Part shown: one piece after another, positions 16,711 through 24,794 of the stretch
How the letters are laid out: each line of letters starts with the position of its first letter
Numbering within the stretch: position 1 is the stretch's first letter
Origin: Shouchella patagoniensis
GTDB lineage: Bacteria > Bacillota > Bacilli > Bacillales > Bacillaceae_D
Direction: 5' to 3'
Length of the DNA: 64,000 nt
Assembly (NCBI RefSeq): GCF_002019705.1
Contig: NZ_KV917377.1
Span: 4,093,938-4,157,937 of the forward strand
Notes under the pieces: generated by a model
What the model was told of the DNA's origin: nothing
The model's database searches: none
Seen by the model: only the letters and a program-made list of their open reading frames with translations
Made by a program: the position numbers and the translations under genes

Positions 16711-16732
16711 AGAGGCAGAGGCCTCTTCTTTT
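16711..16732 (+). terminator. Intrinsic terminator of the monooxygenase operon
   Basis: AGAGGC (16711-16716), loop AGAG, GCCTCT (16721-16726), then a T-rich tail. Confidence 0.6.
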
Positions 16733-16833
16733 TTGTTTCATATGGATAAATACGATTGTGACACAATGTGCTAGCGATAAAAAGTTGCGTTTCCTGTAAA
16801 AGAAACAATTGATATTGATATTCATTCTCATAA

Positions 16834-17013
16834 TGTGGGTCGGATCAAGCCTTCGCCTCTTTTTTAGATGAAACAAAAGAGCGTTCGTTGTTTGAGTCAG
16901 AAGTTGAGGTAGAAGCGGGTGACCAAATCATTACGTTATCGACTTGTGGTCCGGCAACGGCGGGGAAAGACGGACGACTTGTTGTACATGGAAAATTAGT
17001 AAAAGTAGGGTGA
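16834..17013 (+). pseudogene. Class B sortase C-terminal remnant
   Basis: About 60 codons in one frame match the C-terminus of class B sortases: F-A-S-F-L-D-E-T-K-E-R-S-L-F, then D-Q-I-I-T-L-S-T-C with the catalytic Cys, and G-R-L-V-V-H-G-K-L ending at TGA 17011. Sortases attach proteins to peptidoglycan. An in-frame TAA stands at 16831, and no sortase N-terminus or start exists upstream, since the FMN reductase terminator is only about 100 nt away. The gene is therefore a truncated relic. No sortase substrate (LPxTG or NPxTN protein) was seen nearby. Confidence 0.75.
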
Positions 17014-17041
17014 GGGTAATGTGCTCATCTCTAACCGTGAG

Positions 17042-17076
17042 AAAAACCTCAAAAACGTTTCGTTCAGAGGTTTTTT
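17042..17076. terminator. Terminator hairpin
   Basis: AAAAACCTC (17042-17050) pairs with GAGGTTTTTT (17067-17076). It sits just after the sortase relic and 40 nt before the end of the convergent DUF4440-like gene. Confidence 0.65.
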
Positions 17077-17116
17077 AAGTATTCACAACGCGAGGGGAGG
17101 ACATACTCTATCTTGG

Positions 17117-17464
17117 TTACACGGCTTTAATTGTTCCTTGATGAAAAATCATTTGCCAACGCGTACCATTTAATTTCCAAATCGAGCTCCGTAATGAAAT
17201 GCGCCTATCATTTCGTATCGTTTCATAGGTTGCTAAGATGATTTCAGCAGATAATGGGTTAATCGCAAAGTTTGAAACAGAATGAGAGGTGGTAGAGTCA
17301 TTTTTACGCCATGCAACAAGCTGGTCTTGTTTTGTATAAATGGTACCGGAACTACCAAATTCAATAAAATCTTCAGCAAGGTGTTCGTTTAAAGCGTCGT
17401 ATGTATAAGTCATTAGTTCTTTTTCAAGCTGTAAAATATGGTCTGACATCAATGCTTTACTCAT
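17117..17464 (-). CDS. DUF4440/SnoaL-like (NTF2-fold) protein
   Basis: A 115-residue NTF2-fold protein similar to DUF4440 family members. Typical features are the N-terminal helix L-Q-L-E-K-E-L, L-A-E-D-F-I-E-F-G-S-S-G near residue 30, and the end strand S-S-I-W-K-L-N-G-T-R-W-Q-M-I-F-H-Q-G-T. Members range from small enzymes to binding domains, and this one's role is unknown. AAGGAGGG precedes its ATG at good distance. It is a monocistronic gene, convergent with the terminator at 17042. Confidence 0.75.
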   Translation of the reverse strand: MSKALMSDHILQLEKELMTYTYDALNEHLAEDFIEFGSSGTIYTKQDQLVAWRKNDSTTSHSVSNFAINPLSAEIILATYETIRNDRRISLRSSIWKLNGTRWQMIFHQGTIKAV

Positions 17465-17605
17465 TTAAAGCCCTCCTTACTAGACGTTCTTTCGACTTAA
17501 ATGGTTTGTTTCCCTTTAATTGAAAAATGAATAGCGTTCAAACTGGTGCTTCTTCTGCTAGAGTGATATGTTAATAAAGAATCGATTTGCAAAAGGAGGC
17601 CAATC

Positions 17606-18238
17606 ATGATTTTAAAACTAGTGACAGTTTTCCTTGTTGTCGTCGCGATTGTGTATGTCTTACAGTCAGACTTGCTAATTCAATTGCGCGCTGACGATGC
17701 GAGTGCCCAGTTGCTGGATGGTTCGCTTCCATCTTTATTGTTTATTTCTTTTCTATTTATGGCTGTTCAGGCGGTGGTGACCGTCATTCCTCTTGCACTT
17801 ATTCTCTTTTTTAATTATTTATTATTTGATTTCTGGACGGGCTACGCTTGGAGTTTGGTAACAAGTATACTTGGGAGTACAATTGCTTTTTATTTGTACC
17901 GCTTCTGGCTACATACAATTGTCGAGAAGAAAGTCAGTAAAAAATGGATGCTGCGATTAGAAAGTCGTGGTTTCTGGGTTGTGTTGACGAGCCGTCTAAT
18001 ACCAGTTATGCCAACGAGCTTAATCAATTTAGCTTCAGGAAGTAGTGGAATTCGCTTTCGTTCGTTTTTTAGTGCGACATTTATTGGAAATGCGCTCTAT
18101 TTAATCGCGTTGTTTTTATTAATGGAAGGACTCGTGACGGCTGAATTCGAATGGATTTTGTTTAGTGTGGTGGCGATTGTCGCTGTAGCTGTCTTATTTC
18201 GGAAAAGGTTGGCGGGTTACGTGAAAGGCATATCATAA
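17606..18238 (+). CDS. VTT/TVP38-TMEM64 family membrane protein
   Basis: A 210-residue membrane protein of the SNARE-associated/VTT (DedA-like) family, thought to act in lipid scrambling or membrane homeostasis. It has an N-terminal helix, the F-F-N-Y-L-L-F-D-F-W-T-G entry segment, the G-S-T-I-A-F-Y-L-Y-R-F glycine motif, and the R-L-I-P-V-M-P-T-S-L-I-N signature with its conserved Arg and Pro residues. AAAGGAGG precedes ATG 17606. It is followed by a bidirectional terminator and the convergent MarR gene. The exact physiological role is unknown. Confidence 0.8.
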   Translation: MILKLVTVFLVVVAIVYVLQSDLLIQLRADDASAQLLDGSLPSLLFISFLFMAVQAVVTVIPLALILFFNYLLFDFWTGYAWSLVTSILGSTIAFYLYRFWLHTIVEKKVSKKWMLRLESRGFWVVLTSRLIPVMPTSLINLASGSSGIRFRSFFSATFIGNALYLIALFLLMEGLVTAEFEWILFSVVAIVAVAVLFRKRLAGYVKGIS

Positions 18239-18269
18239 AAAGAGGGAAGCCGCATTTGGCTCCCCTTTT
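18238..18269. terminator. Bidirectional terminator
   Basis: GGGAAGCC (18244-18251) pairs with GGCTCCC (18258-18264) with one bulge, flanked by A-run and T-run on the two sides. It serves the convergent VTT and MarR genes and overlaps the end of both. Confidence 0.65.
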
Positions 18270-18726
18270 AATAGTCTCGCTTGTTTCCTTTTTTTACCCA
18301 TTCCCAATCTTGTTCTACATTGGCACGTACTTTTTGCAGAAGTTGGTAAAATTGAGCGGCTTCTTCAGCTGACAATCCAGTTAATGCTTGCGTATTTGAG
18401 TGTTTCTCTTCTCGTAAAAGGATTGGATAAATGTCGATTGCTCGTTGAAGTGGAAAAAGACGTTTAATTTTCTTATTGGACTCGTCGTTTCGTTTTTCTA
18501 CAAATCCTTGTTCAACGAGTTTAGCAACCGACCTGTGAGCCGTTGTCCTGTCTGTTTTTACAAGGTCGGCTAGTTGATCTTGGATGATGCCAGGATGTTC
18601 ACAAATGCGAACAACGTATAAATATTGGCCTTTCGAAAGCCCAAACTCTTTAAACTCAATGTTGCTAAGGGACTCAAGGGAACGTGAGATGATGCCAACT
18701 TCACGTAATAAATCATTCATAGACAT
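18268..18726 (-). CDS. MarR-family transcriptional regulator
   Basis: A 152-residue MarR-type winged helix regulator. The DNA-binding part includes L-S-K-G-Q-Y-L-Y-V-V-R-I, G-I-I-Q-D-Q-L-A-D-L-V-K-T-D-R-T-T-A-H-R-S-V-A-K-L-V and the wing G-F-V-E-K-R-N-D. It is divergent from an MFS exporter, with a palindrome 13 nt upstream of its start, so the usual arrangement applies: it represses itself and the pump until a drug-like ligand binds. Confidence 0.9.
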   Translation of the reverse strand: MSMNDLLREVGIISRSLESLSNIEFKEFGLSKGQYLYVVRICEHPGIIQDQLADLVKTDRTTAHRSVAKLVEQGFVEKRNDESNKKIKRLFPLQRAIDIYPILLREEKHSNTQALTGLSAEEAAQFYQLLQKVRANVEQDWEWVKKGNKRDY

Positions 18727-18738
18727 TTCCTTTCATTA

Positions 18739-18760
18739 TTTTGTTGCATTCTCAACAAAA
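18739..18760. promoter_or_regulatory. Candidate MarR operator
   Basis: TTTTGTTG-cattct-CAACAAAA is a perfect palindrome with 8-bp arms and a 6-bp spacer between the divergent marR-type and MFS genes. Size and symmetry fit a MarR dimer site. Confidence 0.6.
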
Positions 18761-18834
18761 AGGTCGTAGAGTGGAGAAGGTGTTTCATACAGTGTAAAGA
18801 GAAAAATCGTTTATGTATAGGAGGCATATGTAAG

Positions 18835-20232
18835 GTGAGCATTAAAAACCAATCTCCCATGCGGAAAAAAATGATGGTCGTTACGGTATTGTCTGCTTCG
18901 TTTTTGTTCTTATTTAATCAATTTTTATTAATTACCGCATTCCCGACCATTATGAACGAGTTTACGATAAATGCGACTCAAGTGCAGTGGCTCACAACGT
19001 CATTCTTGTTAACGACAACAGTGATGATCCCGATGATGGGATATTTAATGAACCGTTTTACGGCAAGAGCGTTAACCATTACAGCTCTCGCTAGTTTCGC
19101 AGTCGGAACTTTTCTTGCGGCGATTGCACCATCATTTTCGTTACTGGTCGTAGCGCGAGTCATTCAAGCCATTGGCGCCGGAATGATGCTCCCCCTCGTT
19201 CAAACGGTTCTTTTACTCGTGTATCCTTATGAAAAAAGAGGCTATGCAATGGGGTTGATGGCACTGGTTTTAAATGTAGCACCAGCGATTGGTCCTCCGA
19301 TAGCTGGATACATTGTTGACGTCATGGATTGGCGTTTTTTGTTTTGGCTTGTTTTGCCGCTTTCATTAGTCATTTTTGCCTTGGGCATTGTGTTTATGCA
19401 AAATGTTACGGAACAAAAAGAAGCGAAATTAGACTTGGTATCCCTAGTGTTTATCGCTTTTGGTTTCTCTAGTGTCATCCTTGGTTTAAGCAATATTAGT
19501 ATTGTTGGTTTCATACACATCACAGTCATTGGACCACTCGTTTTAGGATTGATGGCTATTACAGTCCTCATTTGGAGACAGCTGCGTTTGAAGATTCCGA
19601 TGCTTGAAATGCGTTTATTCCGGAAAACACTGTTCGTGTATGGCGTCATCTTGAGTTTCGTCATTTCCGTACTCTTGTTGTCGACAGAAACGCTTCTGCC
19701 CTTACTTGCACAAGATGTCCAAGGAAGAAGTGCGTTTTCCTCTGGTATGATCTTACTGCCAGGAACCCTCTTGCTTGCTGTTACAGCGTTTGTCTCCGGT
19801 CGTTTGTTTGATTTGTATGGTGCAAGGCTGCTTAATATAGGCGGCTATGCGCTACTTACTTTGACACTTGGTGCATTTGTCTTTGTAGATGAATCAACAA
19901 ACATTCTCATTTTAATTGTTTGTTTCTCTCTCTTTATGAGTGGAATCGGTTTAACGATGACACCGGCAACGGCGATCGCCATGAATGCGCTCGAACAATC
20001 AGAACTTGCACACGGGACTGCGATCGTGAATACGATTAAACAATTTGGGGCTGCTTTTGGGGTAACGGTCTTAACGACGATTGTGAGTCTTCAAGCGAAT
20101 CAACCACATGTTGACTATGCGGAAGGTACATTAACAGGCTTGAAACTGGCATTTGGAGCAATGGCCATTGCCGCACTCCTTGCTTGGATTCTTGTGCTTG
20201 TAACAAAAGAAAAGAAGGAAAACCCTTCTTAA
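18835..20232 (+). CDS. MFS drug exporter, DHA2 (EmrB/QacA) type
   Basis: A 465-residue major facilitator superfamily exporter of the 14-helix DHA2 group. Signatures are the early I-T-A-F-P-T-I-M-N-E-F (motif D1), V-Q-W-L-T-T-S-F-L-L, the motif A region G-Y-L-M-N-R-F-T-A-R, R-V-I-Q-A-I-G-A-G-M-M-L-P (motif B with its Arg) and motif C A-P-A-I-G-P-P-I-A-G. It should expel lipophilic drugs with proton antiport. The start is GTG 18835 with AGGAGG 10 nt upstream. Control by the divergent MarR regulator is likely. Confidence 0.9.
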   Translation: MSIKNQSPMRKKMMVVTVLSASFLFLFNQFLLITAFPTIMNEFTINATQVQWLTTSFLLTTTVMIPMMGYLMNRFTARALTITALASFAVGTFLAAIAPSFSLLVVARVIQAIGAGMMLPLVQTVLLLVYPYEKRGYAMGLMALVLNVAPAIGPPIAGYIVDVMDWRFLFWLVLPLSLVIFALGIVFMQNVTEQKEAKLDLVSLVFIAFGFSSVILGLSNISIVGFIHITVIGPLVLGLMAITVLIWRQLRLKIPMLEMRLFRKTLFVYGVILSFVISVLLLSTETLLPLLAQDVQGRSAFSSGMILLPGTLLLAVTAFVSGRLFDLYGARLLNIGGYALLTLTLGAFVFVDESTNILILIVCFSLFMSGIGLTMTPATAIAMNALEQSELAHGTAIVNTIKQFGAAFGVTVLTTIVSLQANQPHVDYAEGTLTGLKLAFGAMAIAALLAWILVLVTKEKKENPS

Positions 20233-20237
20233 TCACG

Positions 20238-20270
20238 AAGCCATTCCGTTTAAACGGAGTGGCTTTTTTA
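20238..20270 (+). terminator. Intrinsic terminator of the MFS gene
   Basis: AAGCCATTCCGTT and AACGGAGTGGCTT form a long stem around TTA, ending in six T residues, starting 6 nt after the stop codon. Confidence 0.75.
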
Positions 20271-20365
20271 ACGTAGGAGTGAATGGTATTGACTAACATC
20301 GTAATCATCGCGAGGGAAGAAGCTTATTGAAAAGTATGGTGATCAGTGAGTGAGGAGGTGGAAAA

Positions 20366-20804
20366 ATGAACAGCTTAATTAAACCGATGCAACAAAGTGA
20401 AGCGGAGATCATCCTACGAATGATGTTATGAAAGTGAATACGCTTTTTATAATATGACTGCAGATCCAGAAGACTTAGCAGCGTTTCTCGATCGAGAAGA
20501 TAGGGGAGACACCTATTTCAGTGTGTATGAGAACGAGCAACTAGTCGGATACTTTTGTTTTCAGTTTCAAGGAGAAGACGAATTAGAAATGAGTCTTGGC
20601 ATGCGCCCTGACTTGACTGGTGTAGGGAAAGGAAGCTCTTTTCTACATGGTGGTTTAGATTTTGTGAGAGATAAGTATCATCCCAAAAAAATAATCCTCA
20701 CTGTTGCGACCTTTAATCAACGAGCAATTAAGGTCTATCAAAAGGCTGGTTTTATTATTGTCAATACGTATAGTCAGCAAACCAATGGTGGAATTTATCA
20801 ATGA
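20366..20804 (+). pseudogene. Frameshifted GNAT acetyltransferase
   Basis: ATG 20366, with AGGAGGTG upstream, opens a frame reading MNSLIKPMQQSEAEII that ends at TGA about 20429. The continuing protein, Y-E-S-E-Y-A-F-Y-N-M-T-A-D-P-E-D-L onwards, is in another frame and runs to 20804 with a full GNAT core (L-T-G-V-G-K-G-S-S-F acetyl-CoA loop, N-Q-R-A-I-K-V-Y-Q-K-A-G-F). The break lies near 20415-20432, where the sequence also seems to lack a few expected residues. Either the gene is dead or the assembly has an indel. A 116-residue protein starting at ATG 20454 could still be made but would lack the first strand. Confidence 0.7.
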
Positions 20805-20958
20805 TGGTTTATGAGTGGAAGACATGATCTGTGAGGTCCAATTGTAGCAATAGAGTTGGAGGTGTTTCTAATGATTGAACAAAAAGTAGAAGAAAAAATG
20901 AGAAAGAGAGAATAATCTCGTTGACACTAGTGCATGCCAACTGGAAAGGTAGACTTGA

Positions 20959-21939
20959 ATGAATAAAACGAACCTATCAATAGAGGAAGATATCTTTGCT
21001 ACAATAACCAACAAATTCGGGATAAAGGTAGAGACTGCCAAGCAAATTCACCAAGGCTACCAAAATTTGAAATGGCAACTGACAACGGACCAAGGTCATT
21101 TCTTTGTAAAACAATACAATCAAGAGCGGTACCCGAAAGAGTCTCTTAGCGGGTTAGAAGCATCGTTACAAAAGCAATCTTTACTGTATGAAAATGGTAT
21201 TCCATGTCCTAAGTTATATTCTAATCAGGGGAAGTATGTGATCGAATCAGAACAAGGAGAGCGCTTTGTGATGATGGGACTATGTGATGGCAGGAATATA
21301 AAGCCAGGGACAGCAACTGCCAACCAAATGTACAGCTTAGGTCAAACTGTAGGGCGGATGCACCAATTCGTTCATTCACATGTTGAAAAGAGAGCATTAC
21401 ACTGGGATGTTGCCTCCAAAAGAAAGATGATGAATAGTTGGAAAGCGCGCTATGAAGAAGCTGCTCGATACGGAGATGAGAGGTTGCTTACGAATCTTGA
21501 GATTCAAAGATCCATTCTTGAGGCTAGTAATACAGACTTGTTTTCCCGATGCATCAAAGGGTGGGCACATTGGGATTTGTTTGTTGACAACCTCTTATTC
21601 AATAAAGACCGAATTACAGCCATTCTTGACTTTGATCGGACACATTATGTGTATCTCGATTTTGATATCTCACGACCAATCTTATCGTGCTGCTTAAAAG
21701 ACGGGGTAATGGGATTAGATTCCGTAGCTGCCTTTGTTGAAGGGTATAGAGAGTACAGAACACTAACTCTTCCTTCATTCGTGCGTTCCCTTCAATTAAC
21801 TTGGTGGAAAGAAGCAGAGTGGGTCAGAATAAGAAGAGATGAAGATTCATCACCACTAATTAGGTTTGCGGAGGAAAATGGCTGGGTGGGGAAACATTGG
21901 TATGAGTTGGAGGAGCTGTTTTCAGGTATCTCAAACTAG
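20959..21939 (+). CDS. APH/CotS-like phosphotransferase family protein
   Basis: A 326-residue protein of the aminoglycoside phosphotransferase/CotS kinase-like superfamily. The ATP-binding lobe has G-H-F-F-V-K-Q-Y with the likely Lys. The catalytic loop H-W-D-L-F-V-D-N near residue 204 matches HxDxxxxN, and I-L-D-F-D-R near residue 222 supplies the metal-binding Asp. The general build is like Bacillus spore-associated CotS/YutH-type or homoserine-kinase-like proteins. No ribosome binding site of good strength is seen before ATG 20959 (GGAAAGG about 15 nt upstream). The substrate is unknown, and resistance is not implied by context. Confidence 0.75.
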   Translation: MNKTNLSIEEDIFATITNKFGIKVETAKQIHQGYQNLKWQLTTDQGHFFVKQYNQERYPKESLSGLEASLQKQSLLYENGIPCPKLYSNQGKYVIESEQGERFVMMGLCDGRNIKPGTATANQMYSLGQTVGRMHQFVHSHVEKRALHWDVASKRKMMNSWKARYEEAARYGDERLLTNLEIQRSILEASNTDLFSRCIKGWAHWDLFVDNLLFNKDRITAILDFDRTHYVYLDFDISRPILSCCLKDGVMGLDSVAAFVEGYREYRTLTLPSFVRSLQLTWWKEAEWVRIRRDEDSSPLIRFAEENGWVGKHWYELEELFSGISN

Positions 21940-22126
21940 TTAATAACAGAAAGATCTGTTTCCATTCCCGTCATCCATTCCCATCCTATCTAGTACATGC
22001 TTTAAAAAAAGAACGGTGGTCTTAGGTATAAAGGTGGCAATACAAGGATTTTATTCTTTGAAACAGGAAACGCTTTTTAAACGAAGAACAAATGTAAAGA
22101 ATCGTGTTTAAGAAGGAGGAATGGGA

Positions 22127-23569
22127 ATGAAGAAAATAAAAGATCAGACTGCGCTTGTCATTGGTGGCAGCATGGCTGGATTTTTTGCTGCTCGAGTTTT
22201 ATCTGATTTCTTTCAGAATGTGATTGTTGTTGATCGTGACCAGTATCCAAGTGAGCCACAGAACCGAAAAGGAGTACCACAATCATTTCATGTCCACCGA
22301 CTCCTTCCTAAGGGAAGAGAAATCATTGAAACGTATTTTCCCGGTTTCATAGAGGATTTGGTTGCAAAAGGAGCCTATGATGCGTTAGATAAACCAGGTT
22401 ATGTGGTGACGCCATTAGGGGAATTAGAAGTAACGTCACCAATTGAAGATGCAGGGTCAAGCCGGGCGCTGTTGGAATGGACGTTGCGAGAACGAGTGAT
22501 GACTCGTCCGAATATAAAATGGGTGACGGACATAGAGATAAATGGGTTGACACAGTCTGATGATCATCTTGCGATTACAGGTGTATGGGGAAAAAAGCGG
22601 AAGACAGGCGAACAAGTTTGGCTTGGTGCTGATATGATCATTGATGCAAGCGGACGTTTAACAAAGTTAGAACACTGGCTTAAACAACTAAATAAAACGA
22701 TCCCCGCTTCTGAAAGGTTACATACACATATTGGCTACACAACCAGGTACTATGAAGTACCAGAAGAGGCAGATCAATCGTTTACAGATATTATTGTCCA
22801 AGGTGTTCCTTCAAAAGAAATTGGCGCCGGTTTGTTTTCATTTCAAGAAAACAAGCGTGCCGGCATTATTTTATACTTTGCTGGTGGAGGACAGTATCCA
22901 TCTACTGATGGAGAAACGTTTGAGTCCGATATTTCAAAGTTATTTGATACAAGAATTGCGGATACAGCAAAAGGGTTTATTCCTATTACAGAGCCACGCG
23001 GCTACCGCATACAAGAATGTGTGCGCCGTCATTATGAAGAGGCAGGGGACTGGCCAAAAGGGCTAATCGCAATCGGAGATGCTTTTTGTAATTTCGATCC
23101 GTTATTCGGTCAGGGGATTAGCGTTGCGGCAATTGAAGTAAGCATACTAGACCAATTCTTAAAAGAACGAACTTTTCTAGAAGATGGGTTTGAACAACGT
23201 TTTATGAGAAACATCCAACAAGCAATTGAGCCGGCTTGGTGGACCAGTGGGTTGTCAGATCTGCAATGGCCAGGTGTTTCGTATGAAGGGAATGGAACAT
23301 TATCTGATGTGTCGTTTGCGTTAACTTATTTAGAACAATACATGATTAAAGCTTTTGAAGAGAAAAAGCAAGGAAAGACAGAACTTGTGAATCGTTATTT
23401 TGGCATGATTGGTTTATTGCATTCACCTACTGAAGTCTTTAATGGCGAAACACTTGAAAAATTAGCACAAACATCGGATGCGTTAGCAGCTTATAGACAA
23501 AAGGGAGAGACGTGGGAGGATGTGATTAAAACGCATATTCCTGTATTTGTAAAGGGATTGGTTGTTTAA
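22127..23569 (+). CDS. FAD-dependent monooxygenase (PHBH fold)
   Basis: A 480-residue flavoprotein oxidoreductase. The dinucleotide-binding motif is at the N-terminus (A-L-V-I-G-G-S-M-A-G-F-F-A-A-R-V-L), followed by V-V-D-R-D for the ribose-binding acidic residue, a D-A-S-G-R segment near residue 180, and the second FAD motif G-D-A-F-C-N-F-D-P-L-F-G-Q-G near residue 320. This is the layout of aromatic hydroxylase and geranylgeranyl reductase relatives. ATG 22127 is chosen over ATG 22121 because AAGGAGG (22113-22119) is then 7 nt away. The substrate is unknown and no biosynthetic cluster surrounds it. Confidence 0.8.
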   Translation: MKKIKDQTALVIGGSMAGFFAARVLSDFFQNVIVVDRDQYPSEPQNRKGVPQSFHVHRLLPKGREIIETYFPGFIEDLVAKGAYDALDKPGYVVTPLGELEVTSPIEDAGSSRALLEWTLRERVMTRPNIKWVTDIEINGLTQSDDHLAITGVWGKKRKTGEQVWLGADMIIDASGRLTKLEHWLKQLNKTIPASERLHTHIGYTTRYYEVPEEADQSFTDIIVQGVPSKEIGAGLFSFQENKRAGIILYFAGGGQYPSTDGETFESDISKLFDTRIADTAKGFIPITEPRGYRIQECVRRHYEEAGDWPKGLIAIGDAFCNFDPLFGQGISVAAIEVSILDQFLKERTFLEDGFEQRFMRNIQQAIEPAWWTSGLSDLQWPGVSYEGNGTLSDVSFALTYLEQYMIKAFEEKKQGKTELVNRYFGMIGLLHSPTEVFNGETLEKLAQTSDALAAYRQKGETWEDVIKTHIPVFVKGLVV

Positions 23570-23621
23570 ATTGGAATGATGGATTGATTTTGATGACTTT
23601 TTTGGGGGAGGGGGAGCTTAC

Positions 23622-23810
23622 TTGGAATTTACAGAACGTACGTTGAGAATAATAAGATGAGCAGAAAATGAAGCAGAGAAAACAAGAGAGCTCGTTCTTC
23701 CTATCCATTTATTTCTAGGGGTATTGCAAGGAAATACAGGTGTCTGTGCTGAAATCAATCAACTAAATCCAACGCTATATAATTTAGTAATTGAAAAGGC
23801 AATATTCTAA
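23622..23810 (+). pseudogene. Clp N-terminal-repeat protein relic with in-frame TGA
   Basis: One continuous frame from TTG 23622, with GGAGGGGGAG upstream, reads like the start of a Clp N-domain (Clp_N repeat) protein: E-F-T-E-R-T-L-R-I-I-R, a TGA at 23658, then A-E-N-E-A, L-V-L-P-I-H-L-F-L-G-V-L-Q and G-V-C-A-E-I-N. It ends at TAA 23808, far short of a full Clp_N domain (about 140 residues). Both a nonsense codon and a truncation are present, so the gene is dead. The next open frame overlaps its end. Confidence 0.65.
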
Positions 23811-24105
23811 CAGTTTATCTTATAGAAATGCAGAGGCAAATGATAGTGAAGCGTTAACGGCTTTTACAAAAAACGAATTTGGTGAACGGTGGCTGCCTTC
23901 AATTAGGAGTGGTTTTAGCAAAATAGAGATCCCTATTTTTCTTGCTAGAAAAAATGATGAGATAATAGGGTTTGCTTGTTTTGATGTCGTTCGAAATGAA
24001 AAAGGATTGTTTGGTCCAATGGGGACGGCAGAAACAAATCGAGTTAAAGGGGGGTATGCAATACGGACCCTATCAATGATAGGTAGGAAGAGAATCGTAG
24101 TATGA
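23791..24105 (+). pseudogene. Truncated GNAT acetyltransferase
   Basis: About 100 codons match the N-terminal and central part of a GNAT: S-L-S-Y-R-N-A-E-A-N-D-S-E-A-L, I-P-I-F-L-A-R-K-N-D-E-I-I-G-F-A-C-F-D-V and G-L-F-G-P-M-G-T. Then, where R-G-x-G-x-G/A should follow, the frame drifts (R-V-K-G-G-Y-A) and ends early. The following 100 nt contain another short open stretch (D-Y-I-D-A-R-L-S-Q-L to TGA at about 24210) that could be a shifted C-terminus of the same or another gene. No good start or ribosome binding site is visible. Confidence 0.55.
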
Positions 24106-24213
24106 TTACATTGACGCGCGCCTCTCCCAACTTACAAAACAGCAAGGATTCAATGGGCGTTCAGATCTATGGAGTATGTCTAGGGGTGAATACGAAGAGA
24201 CGCGCGGATGACT

Positions 24214-24627
24214 TTACCTTACGTCAAACGTAATTGTACCACTTGCTGCAACGGTTCCTGTTACTACATCGCCATAATAGGAACCTGGCAACATACCCGT
24301 AAACGTTCTCGTCAAATTTGGCTGACGCAATGGTCCAAAGCCAGTGCAGTTTCCAGTGTTAGCATTACACAAACGAACCATTGGATCGCCAGAAAAATTT
24401 AGGTTTCTGACAGTGACCGTAACGTTAGCCCCTCCTTGTGGAACTGTTAATTTTCCGTCCCATTGCCCATCTCTTGTTTTGAAATTATACGGGCCATATG
24501 TTTTTAAAGGGGTGACAGCATCAACGTTAGTTTCAACTGATGATTCAGCAAATGCCTCCGATGGACTATTTAAAGAGGCCACGGACAAAACAATGACTAG
24601 TATCAAAAATGAAAATATTTTTTTCAT
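24214..24627 (-). CDS. Small secreted protein, unknown function
   Basis: A 137-residue exported protein. ATG 24627 has the strong site AAGGAGGTG at the right distance; the open frame continues 10 codons upstream without one. The leader MKKIFSFLILVIVLSVASL ends at a likely signal peptidase site A-F-A before E-S-S. The mature part of about 105 residues is rich in Thr, Gly and Asn with alternating hydrophobics (V-T-V-T-V-R-N-L-N-F), suggesting a small beta-sandwich, and contains only two Cys close together (L-C-N-A-N-T-G-N-C), which could form a disulfide. I recognise no family. Confidence 0.7.
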   Translation of the reverse strand: MKKIFSFLILVIVLSVASLNSPSEAFAESSVETNVDAVTPLKTYGPYNFKTRDGQWDGKLTVPQGGANVTVTVRNLNFSGDPMVRLCNANTGNCTGFGPLRQPNLTRTFTGMLPGSYYGDVVTGTVAASGTITFDVR

Positions 24628-24794
24628 TAAGTTCACCTCCTTTTCTTTATTAAACATATTTGCGGGATTATTTTCAAGGTCTCTATTGATTTTCCCAACG
24701 TTACTTTTGAACCAATCTACTTAATCTGCTCTCACAAAAAAGGACATCAATCTCCGTTTAAGAGGTATGGATTTATCGAAGGAGCCTGGCGTAG

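Noticed and set aside
19242-19664. 140-codon minus-strand frame inside the MFS gene
   Set aside because: Shadow of a certain membrane protein; no start signals.
20871-20915. 14-codon frame MIEQKVEEKMRKRE with good ribosome binding site GGAGGTG
   Set aside because: Very short, ends in the approach to the next gene; more likely the remains of a deleted gene's start than a functional peptide.
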